Source: Bifidobacterium sp. ESL0745
GTDB lineage: Bacteria; Actinomycetota; Actinomycetes; Actinomycetales; Bifidobacteriaceae
NCBI RefSeq assembly: GCF_029433335.1
Contig: NZ_JAQTHX010000001.1
Location: 558,001-622,000 of the forward strand
Direction of reading: 5' to 3'
DNA: 64,000 bases
Below the pieces are notes generated by a model. It ran no database searches. It saw nothing but the letters and a program-made list of their open reading frames with translations, and was not told the origin of the DNA. This document shows positions 46,650 to 53,681 of this stretch, piece after piece. The position numbers were made by a program, and so were the translations under genes. Position 1 is the first letter of the stretch; each line of letters begins with the position of its first letter.

Positions 46650-49220
46650 ATGACACAGAGTTTAGGGGAATTGGCGCCGAGTTGGGACGGCGACGGGGAC
46701 GAGCAGCGCAATATCGACGCCGACGAGATTTATGACAGGTTTTTCGAATGGGTTCGTGAGAGTAAAGGCATCGACCCATGGCCGCATCAGGAAGAGGCCG
46801 TCATGGATCTCTTGGCCGGCGACCATGTCATATTGAGCACGCCGACCGGTTCCGGCAAATCGCTGGTGGCGTTGGGCATGCATTTCGCGGCGTTGTGCAC
46901 CGGACGCCGTTCGTATTACACGGCGCCGATCAAGGCGTTGGTGTCAGAAAAGTTCTTCGATCTGGTTGAGGCGTTCGGGCGCGACAATGTCGGCATGATC
47001 ACGGGGGACACCAGCATCAATTCCGATGCGCCGATCATCTGTTGTACCGCGGAAATCCTTGCTAATCAGGCTTTGCGTGAAGGCGACCATGCTGATATCG
47101 GCTGCGTGGCGATGGACGAGTTCCATTATTACGGCGATGCCGATCGCGGCTGGGCCTGGCAGGTGCCGCTGCTGACGTTGCCCAAGACCCAATTCCTTCT
47201 GATGAGCGCGACGCTCGGCAATGTCACCGCCATCGCCGGCAAACTCGAGGACATGACCCGCCGTGATGTGGACGTCATCGATGACGCGCCGAGGCCGGTG
47301 CCACTGAGCTACGAATACACCGACAAACAGCTTGCCAGCACCGTTGAACTGCTCTTCAACCGCAGCGACACCCCAATTTATGTCGTCCATTTCTCGCAGG
47401 ACGCGGCGCTGGAAACCGCACAGGCGCTTGCCAGCACCGGCGTTTCCAGCAAGGAACAACGCAAGGCCATCACCGAAGCCATCAAGGGTACGCGCTTCAC
47501 CACGGCGTTCGGCAAGATTCTGCAACGGCTGCTGCGTACAGGCGTCGGCATCCATCACGCGGGGATGCTGCCGCGTTACCGTCGTTTGGTCGAACAACTC
47601 GCGCAGCAGGGCCTGCTACCGGTCATCTGCGGTACCGATACGCTCGGCGTCGGCATCAATGTGCCGATTCATTCCGTGGTGCTTACCCAGCTTACCAAAT
47701 TCGACGGGTTCAAGATGCGCAAGCTGCGCGCCCGCGAATTCCACCAGATCGCCGGACGCGCCGGACGCATGGGCTTCGACACCGAAGGATTGGTGGTGGC
47801 GGAAGCCCCCGAATTCGAGATCGAGAACGCGCGGGCCATCGCCAAAGCCAACGGAGACCCGAAGAAGCTCAAGAAAATCAAGCGCAAGAAGCCGCAGGAG
47901 GGCTTCGTCACCTGGAACGAAGGTACGTTCGATAAACTTATCGAAGCCGCACCCGAAACGCTGGTGCCCCACATGAAGATCAGCCATTCCATGGTCTTGA
48001 ACGAGGTAGCGCAAGGCGGCGACGCACGAGCCCGTATCGACAAGCTCATCGACGATTCTTCACAGACCCCCGAGCAGAAAGAGCATCTGCACGAGCGGGC
48101 CGACGAGATCTTCCAGACCATGTTCGACTCGTCCTTCATCGAGGCCGAAGACAACGGCCGAGGTGGCAAGGATTACTTCCTGGCCGTCGATGTTCCAGAC
48201 AATTTCGCGCTCGACCAGCCGCTTTCGCCGTTCCTTTTGGCCGCGCTGGAACTGCTCGACCCGCAATCCGACACCTACGCGCTCGACGTCATCTCGATGG
48301 TCGAGGCGACGCTGGAAGACCCCAAGCAGGTCCTGAAAGCGCAACAACGGCAGGCACGCGACAAGGCGATGGCCGAGATGAAGGCCGACGGGATCGATTA
48401 CGATGAGCGCATCGACAAGCTGCAGGAGGTCACCTGGCCCAAGCCGCTCGAGGAAATGCTCGATGCCGCCTTCGACGAATACCGCCACGACGTGCCGTGG
48501 GCCAACGACTACGAGTTGAGCCCCAAATCCGTGGTGCGCGACATGGTGGAGACGGCCAGCGATTTCACCGGCTATATCGCCCGATACAACATCGCACGAA
48601 GCGAAGGCACGCTGTTGCGCTATCTTTCCGACGCTTATCGATCGCTCGCTCGTACCGTCCCCGTCGAGAAACGCAACGACGAGTTGGAAGACATCATTTC
48701 GTGGCTGCGCGTGGTCGTGCGTTCCGTCGATTCCAGTCTGGTCGACGAATGGGAGAACGCCGGCAGTGATTCGGCAGCCGACGCCGAAGGCGCCGCTCTT
48801 ACCGCGGCCGCACCCAGCGGCAAACCTGCCGTGGTGGAGGACAGGCGCGGGCTCATCGTCCTCATTCGCAACGCCATGTTCCGCCGCATCCAGCTGATGG
48901 ATCAGGATAGGCCGGAGGAGCTCGGCGCGCTCGACAAGGACTGGAGCTACGGCGTGCACGAGTGGGAGGATGCGCTGGACGATTATTACGACGAGCACGA
49001 ATACGTCGGCATCGACCAGAAGGCCCGCAGCGGCGATTTGTTCATCTTGGATGATCGCAACGAGGCCAAGGAACACACCTGGAAGGTGCGGCAGATCATC
49101 GACGATTCCGACGGCGACCATGACTGGGCCATCACCGGCACCGTCGATCTCGACGCCACGCAGGAAAGCGGCGAGGTGGTCTTCGTGGATTATCGAGTCG
49201 GCAATGAACTTGTGATGTGA
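46650..49220 (+). CDS. DEAD/DEAH-box helicase with DUF3516 C-terminal domain
   Basis: An 856-residue superfamily II helicase. Motif I reads LSTPTGSGKSLVAL, Ia TAPIKALVSEK, II MDEFHYYG (a DEFH box as in Ski2/Mtr4-like enzymes), III LLMSATLGN, and VI HQIAGRAGRMGFD. The C-terminal 400 residues match the actinobacterial DUF3516 region. Members are annotated as RNA helicases, and the exact substrate is not known. The Ski2-like signature suggests RNA unwinding or turnover. It stands between the inverted-repeat element and the regulatory region of rarA. Confidence 0.92.
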   Translation: MTQSLGELAPSWDGDGDEQRNIDADEIYDRFFEWVRESKGIDPWPHQEEAVMDLLAGDHVILSTPTGSGKSLVALGMHFAALCTGRRSYYTAPIKALVSEKFFDLVEAFGRDNVGMITGDTSINSDAPIICCTAEILANQALREGDHADIGCVAMDEFHYYGDADRGWAWQVPLLTLPKTQFLLMSATLGNVTAIAGKLEDMTRRDVDVIDDAPRPVPLSYEYTDKQLASTVELLFNRSDTPIYVVHFSQDAALETAQALASTGVSSKEQRKAITEAIKGTRFTTAFGKILQRLLRTGVGIHHAGMLPRYRRLVEQLAQQGLLPVICGTDTLGVGINVPIHSVVLTQLTKFDGFKMRKLRAREFHQIAGRAGRMGFDTEGLVVAEAPEFEIENARAIAKANGDPKKLKKIKRKKPQEGFVTWNEGTFDKLIEAAPETLVPHMKISHSMVLNEVAQGGDARARIDKLIDDSSQTPEQKEHLHERADEIFQTMFDSSFIEAEDNGRGGKDYFLAVDVPDNFALDQPLSPFLLAALELLDPQSDTYALDVISMVEATLEDPKQVLKAQQRQARDKAMAEMKADGIDYDERIDKLQEVTWPKPLEEMLDAAFDEYRHDVPWANDYELSPKSVVRDMVETASDFTGYIARYNIARSEGTLLRYLSDAYRSLARTVPVEKRNDELEDIISWLRVVVRSVDSSLVDEWENAGSDSAADAEGAALTAAAPSGKPAVVEDRRGLIVLIRNAMFRRIQLMDQDRPEELGALDKDWSYGVHEWEDALDDYYDEHEYVGIDQKARSGDLFILDDRNEAKEHTWKVRQIIDDSDGDHDWAITGTVDLDATQESGEVVFVDYRVGNELVM

Positions 49221-49284
49221 AGGCATCGCCTTCTCGGTCCGCTTCTCGATTCTCTGCTTCTCTTTTTACGTTATTTTGGTACTG

Positions 49285-49423
49285 TTGGCGCACCAAGAGC
49301 CCTATAAAATAAAGATTGAGCGTAATTCTGCAGTATTTAGGTGTTCTTGGCGCGCCAAGAAGGTCGAAAATGGCAGAATGGGCGTTGAATCTTCCGAAAA
49401 TGGCCTTCTTGGTGCGCCAAGAG
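49285..49423. repeat. Three phased palindromes upstream of rarA
   Basis: TTGGCGCACCAA (49285-49296), TTCTTGGCGCGCCAAGAA (49344-49361, a perfect 18-bp palindrome) and TTCTTGGTGCGCCAAGAG (49406-49423). Their centres are 49290.5, 49352.5 and 49414.5, exactly 62 bp apart. They look like sites for a dimeric DNA-binding protein; each could also fold as a small hairpin. Confidence 0.85.
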
Positions 49424-49469
49424 GGTAAAAATAAGAGTTTTGGTGAATATAGTAAACGGATTTCCGATA

Positions 49470-49483
49470 CGAACAAATGTTCG
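49470..49483. promoter_or_regulatory. LexA (SOS) box upstream of rarA
   Basis: CGAACAAATGTTCG fits the actinobacterial LexA operator CGAAC-N4-GTTCG. Its centre (49476.5) is again 62 bp from the last palindrome. It lies 22 bases before the rarA start, so LexA binding would block transcription. SOS control of rarA is inferred. Confidence 0.85.
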
Positions 49484-49505
49484 AATGAGGGAGTAAGATG
49501 AAAGC

Positions 49506-50921
49506 ATGACCGAAGACTTGTTCAGCGCTGCCGATGCGCCCGAAGACGTGACCCGCCCGCTTGCCGTGCGGATGCGGCCGACGACGCTTGACGATGTGGT
49601 GGGGCAGCAGCAGGTGTTGGGCGAGGGCTCGCCGTTGCGCCGGCTTGCCAGCCCTACGTCGAAAGGGTCGCTGACCGCGCCGAGCTCGATTATCCTGTTC
49701 GGGCCTCCGGGGGTCGGCAAAACCACCTTGGCCTATATCGTCGCGCAGCAATCCGGACGTGATTTCGAGGAGCTTTCCGCCGTCACCTCCGGCGTCAAGG
49801 ATGTGCGTGTCGTATTGGAGCGCGCCCACGAGCGTTTGGTGACGCAGGGGCGGGAGACGGTGCTGTTCATCGACGAGGTGCACCGCTTCTCCAAGTCCCA
49901 GCAGGACGCGCTGCTTCCCAGCGTCGAGAACCGTGATGTCACCTTTATCGGGGCGACCACGGAAAACCCGAGTTTTTCCATCAACAAGCCATTGCTGAGC
50001 CGGTCGGTCGTCGTCAAGCTCGAATCGATGGAACCTGACGATCTGAAAACCTTGATTACCCGTGCGCTGGAAAGCAAACACGGGCTCAAAGGCGAAGTCA
50101 AAGCCAGCGATGAAGCGGTAAACGAGATCATCCGCATGGCCGGGGGAGACGGGCGCAAGACGCTGACTATCCTCGAGGCCGCGGCAGGTGCGGTCACCGG
50201 GGACAAGGAACGCAAGAAAGGCGCTCGCAAGCCGGTTATCACCCCGGAGATCGTTTCGAAAGTGATGGATTCCGCCACCGTGCGCTACGACAAGGACGGC
50301 GACGACCATTATGATGTCGCCTCTGCATTCATCAAATCGATGCGGGGTTCGGACCCCGATGCCGCGCTGCATTATCTCGCGCGCATGCTGAGGGCGGGGG
50401 AGGATCCCCGTTTCATCGCCCGTCGCATCATGATCGCCTCTGCCGAGGAAGTCGGCATGGCCGCTCCACAGATTCTCGAACTCACTGTCGCCGCAGCGCA
50501 GGCGGTCGCTATGGTTGGCATGCCTGAGGCTCGGATTATTCTTTCCGAAGCCGTCATCGCCGTGGCCACTGCACCCAAGTCGAATGCCAGCTACAATGCT
50601 ATCAACCAGGCGCTCGCCGACGTCGACGCCGGAATGATCGGTCAGGTGCCGCTATGGCTGCGCAACGCGCCGACCAAGCTTATGAAGGACTGGGGTAATA
50701 AAAAGGGCTATGTCTACGCGCACGATGTTCCTGGTGCCGTTGCCACGCAGCAATACATGCCCGACGAGTTGGTAGGGCGCGAATACTATCATCCCAACGA
50801 TCGCGGCTATGAACGGGAAGTCGGTCCAAGACTCGAGAAAATTCGTGAAATTTTGCATGCGAATGATCCCAAAAATCGAAAAGAGCCGGATATCAATTCC
50901 AACGACAATCAAGACAAATAA
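49506..50921 (+). CDS. rarA: Replication-associated recombination protein RarA (MgsA/WRNIP1 family)
   Basis: A clamp-loader-like AAA ATPase of 471 residues that acts at stalled replication forks. The N terminus is MTEDLFSAADAPEDV; Walker A is FGPPGVGKTTLAY, Walker B VLFIDEVHRFSK and sensor 1 GATTENPSFSIN. The tetramerisation domain includes ALHYLARMLRAGEDPRFI. The C terminus has the family segment PDELVGREYYHPNDRGYE. GAGGGAG lies upstream of ATG 49506, and a LexA box sits in the promoter. Confidence 0.95.
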   Translation: MTEDLFSAADAPEDVTRPLAVRMRPTTLDDVVGQQQVLGEGSPLRRLASPTSKGSLTAPSSIILFGPPGVGKTTLAYIVAQQSGRDFEELSAVTSGVKDVRVVLERAHERLVTQGRETVLFIDEVHRFSKSQQDALLPSVENRDVTFIGATTENPSFSINKPLLSRSVVVKLESMEPDDLKTLITRALESKHGLKGEVKASDEAVNEIIRMAGGDGRKTLTILEAAAGAVTGDKERKKGARKPVITPEIVSKVMDSATVRYDKDGDDHYDVASAFIKSMRGSDPDAALHYLARMLRAGEDPRFIARRIMIASAEEVGMAAPQILELTVAAAQAVAMVGMPEARIILSEAVIAVATAPKSNASYNAINQALADVDAGMIGQVPLWLRNAPTKLMKDWGNKKGYVYAHDVPGAVATQQYMPDELVGREYYHPNDRGYEREVGPRLEKIREILHANDPKNRKEPDINSNDNQDK

Positions 50922-50980
50922 TCAGAAAAGCGATTAAGGTTATTAAAGAATGAGGAATTGCTTTTGATTAAGGAGCAACT

Positions 50981-51973
50981 ATGACGGAAGAAAACAACAA
51001 GGCTGAGAAATTCATCGTCAATTGCATACCGGTTAACGATAAAGACCAGCAGCGGTTCATTGAGGCGGCAGGCGATGTGCGCATTGAATTCTGTGGAGAC
51101 CCCAAGAATTATGGCGATATGAGCGTGAAGGCCCAGATTCCTAAGAAACTGCGCAGTCGGGCAACAGCGGTGTTGGGCAATTTCGACCCTGCTATTGCCC
51201 ATGAATTCACCAATCTCGAATGGCTTCAGACATGGAGCGCCGGCGTCGACGCGTATATCAAACCCGGCGTCTTACCCGAAGGTGTGACCGTCACCAGTGC
51301 CACCGGCGCCTACGGCCAGTCGGTTTCCGAGCACATGATTGCCATGATGTGGGCGTTGATGAAGAACCTGCCGCTTTATGTCCGTGATCAGACGGCCCAT
51401 CGCTGGCAGGACGAGGGTACCGTGCTCACTCCCGAAGGCGCGACGGTGTTGGTTATCGGTACCGGTGACATCGGTTCGCATTTCGCTCGCCTTGCCAAAG
51501 GTACGGGGATGCGTACCGTCGGTGTGCGTCGCAGCGCTGACAAGCCTGCGGACGGCATCGACCAGATGCACGGCTTCGATGAGCTTGATACATTGTTGCC
51601 GCAGGCCGATGTGGTTGCATTGTCGTTGCCGAAGGCGGCTGATACCCACCATCTGATTGATGCACACAGGCTTGCCTTTCTGAAAAAGGATGCCATCCTC
51701 GTCAATGGCGGTCGAGGTGATGCGGTCGATGACGATGCTTTGGCTGAGGCCTTGAGTAACAACGCCATTCGAGGTGCCGGGCTCGACGTCTTCGAGACGG
51801 AGCCATTGCCGCCTACGCATCCGCTGTGGAACGAACCAAGCTGCCTGATTACTCCGCATGCCGCCGGTGGTAGCCATTTGGCGAGCAACGACGCCCATAT
51901 CGTCGATATTGCCGTGGCCAATGTACGCCGGTATGCCAATGACGAACCGCTGCAGGACAACGCCCATCGGTGA
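50981..51973 (+). CDS. D-2-hydroxyacid dehydrogenase (NAD-dependent)
   Basis: A 330-residue oxidoreductase of the D-isomer-specific 2-hydroxyacid dehydrogenase family. The Rossmann motif is VLVIGTGDIGSHFARLA. The catalytic Arg lies in NGGRGDAVDD, the Glu in LDVFETEPLPPTHPLW and the His in LITPHAAGGS. The substrate (for example glyoxylate, hydroxypyruvate or another 2-keto acid) cannot be fixed from sequence. It lies 59 bases after rarA on the same strand. The start at 50981 follows AAGGAGCA. Confidence 0.9.
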   Translation: MTEENNKAEKFIVNCIPVNDKDQQRFIEAAGDVRIEFCGDPKNYGDMSVKAQIPKKLRSRATAVLGNFDPAIAHEFTNLEWLQTWSAGVDAYIKPGVLPEGVTVTSATGAYGQSVSEHMIAMMWALMKNLPLYVRDQTAHRWQDEGTVLTPEGATVLVIGTGDIGSHFARLAKGTGMRTVGVRRSADKPADGIDQMHGFDELDTLLPQADVVALSLPKAADTHHLIDAHRLAFLKKDAILVNGGRGDAVDDDALAEALSNNAIRGAGLDVFETEPLPPTHPLWNEPSCLITPHAAGGSHLASNDAHIVDIAVANVRRYANDEPLQDNAHR

Positions 51974-52107
51974 GGCTCAGACCTAAGCCGCTTCCAGCTT
52001 TGCCTGGTCCCACTTTGTTTGAGCATGGATTTTAGATGTTACATTGATGAGATAAATGTAATACCTAAAATAAAAGTCCCTGCGATTGGAATATAGAACA
52101 ACCTACG

Positions 52108-52151
52108 AGAAATCCGCCACTGATACATAAGATCTGCGACGGATTTCTTTG
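52108..52151. terminator. Convergent terminator
   Basis: AGAAATCCG (52108-52116) pairs with CGGATTTCT (52140-52148), 9 bp perfect, followed by TTGTATA. It lies between the dehydrogenase (+) and the amidohydrolase (-), whose genes converge. Confidence 0.7.
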
Positions 52152-52178
52152 TATATATAACCCGGAACGAATCAGGGC

Positions 52179-53525
52179 TTACTTGTATGCCTCGTCCAAC
52201 TGGGCTTCCATGTCGTCGAAACGATTGACCTGCGGATGGAAGATCGGGTGGCCGGCTGCGACCACGAGCAGCGGCTTCTCCAGTGTGCGCAGGTTGTCGA
52301 CGGGGTTCTCGTTCAAGACCAGCAGATCGGCGGACTTGCCGACCTCCAACGAACCGGTCTCATCGCTCAGGCCGAGGATTTCGGCGGTGACTTGCGTGCC
52401 GGCGTGGAACGATTCGGCCGGGGTGAAGCCGGCGAAGCGAACGAGCAGCGCCATCTCGCGCCAGGTGCCATACTGCGGCACGAACGGCATGGCGGAATCG
52501 GTGCCGACGCCGACCTTGATGCCGGCCTCGTGCGCCTGCTTGGCGCCGTTGACCATGCCTTCGACCACAGGCACGGAGTTCTGCATCTGGATGTCGGTCA
52601 TGTTCAGTGTTTCCTGTGAAAGATACTTCATCGGCAGACCCGCGGAAAGCGTCGGTTCCAACGCGCTCCAGCCGCGCAACGAATTCGGGTTGTGCAGGAA
52701 GAGATCGGTCAGTTCGTCGTCCAGCGTGCAGCCATGTTCGATGGTGTCGACGCCGGCCTTCAACGCGCGGCGAACGCCTTCCTCGCTTTGGGCGTGGGCG
52801 GCGACGATGATGTCGTTGGCGTGCGCGGCCTCGCAGATAGCGCGCATCTGTTCCTCTGTCATCTGCGGGGCACCGGCCTCGCCGAGCACCTGCGAGTCGG
52901 TGACGCCGCCAGTCGCCGCGATTTTGAGTGCGTTGACGCCGTGGTCGATGCTGTATTCGGCCTCGCTGCGCGCTTCTTCGGGGGTAGTGCTTTCCATGGC
53001 GACGAGCGGTGCGCCGTGGCCGTCGGGGATCGCGAGCATGGGGCCTGCGGCCATGATGCGCGGACCGACCATTTTACCGGCGTTGATGCGGTCGCGGATG
53101 GCGACGACTTCATAGCCGACATCGCCCACGGTGCGGATCGTGGTGACCCCGGAGTTGAGCAGCGTCATGATATTGGACTTGCTGGTCTCATACATAAAGA
53201 GCTTGCCCGGCGCCGAATGCATGATCTTCGCGGTTTTGCGCTGGCCTTCAGGCGTGCTGCCTTTCGGGTCGAGCGGCTTGCCCTGCGAGAACGTGTGGGT
53301 GTGGCCGTTGATCATGCCGGGGGAAACGACCTTGCCGGTACCGTCCAACCTGTGGTAGCCCGGAGGCACCACGACACTCGATGAGGGGCCGATCTCGCGG
53401 ATCTTGCCGAGGCCGTCAACGACGACGGTAGTGTCGCTTAAGGTGCGGCCGTCGAGGTTGCCGGTGGCAACGGTGGCGTGTTCGATGGCGAATGGTTCTA
53501 TAGCGGTATTACGTGGTGCGTGCAT
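52179..53525 (-). CDS. Metal-dependent amidohydrolase (imidazolonepropionase-like)
   Basis: A 448-residue hydrolase of the amidohydrolase superfamily. The metal ligands are visible: HxH in MINGHTHTFS, a Lys in ALKIAATGG, a His in IVAAHAQSEEG, a His in DTIEHGCTLDD and the catalytic Asp in GVGTDSAMPF. Close relatives are annotated as imidazolonepropionase-like or Xaa-Pro dipeptidase-like, and the substrate is open. There is no signal peptide. AGGAG is 5 bases before the ATG at 53525. It is not evidently in an operon with the ECF genes upstream. Confidence 0.9.
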   Translation of the reverse strand: MHAPRNTAIEPFAIEHATVATGNLDGRTLSDTTVVVDGLGKIREIGPSSSVVVPPGYHRLDGTGKVVSPGMINGHTHTFSQGKPLDPKGSTPEGQRKTAKIMHSAPGKLFMYETSKSNIMTLLNSGVTTIRTVGDVGYEVVAIRDRINAGKMVGPRIMAAGPMLAIPDGHGAPLVAMESTTPEEARSEAEYSIDHGVNALKIAATGGVTDSQVLGEAGAPQMTEEQMRAICEAAHANDIIVAAHAQSEEGVRRALKAGVDTIEHGCTLDDELTDLFLHNPNSLRGWSALEPTLSAGLPMKYLSQETLNMTDIQMQNSVPVVEGMVNGAKQAHEAGIKVGVGTDSAMPFVPQYGTWREMALLVRFAGFTPAESFHAGTQVTAEILGLSDETGSLEVGKSADLLVLNENPVDNLRTLEKPLLVVAAGHPIFHPQVNRFDDMEAQLDEAYK

Positions 53526-53681
53526 ATCGTCTCCTTGATAGGCAAAACAGTTACAACAGGCTCTGTTCCACTCTATCAGGATTTAGCACATAACGTTGCG
53601 AACAGTAAGAATTTAATCCCTATGATGTTCTCGCCGTTTCTCGCAAAATCGGCAAAGGAACCCGTGATGGTTCCAGGGCAC

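Noticed and set aside
49285..49423. CRISPR-like array
   Set aside because: Only three repeats of 12-18 bp that differ from each other, with no cas genes; these are palindromic sites, not CRISPR repeats.
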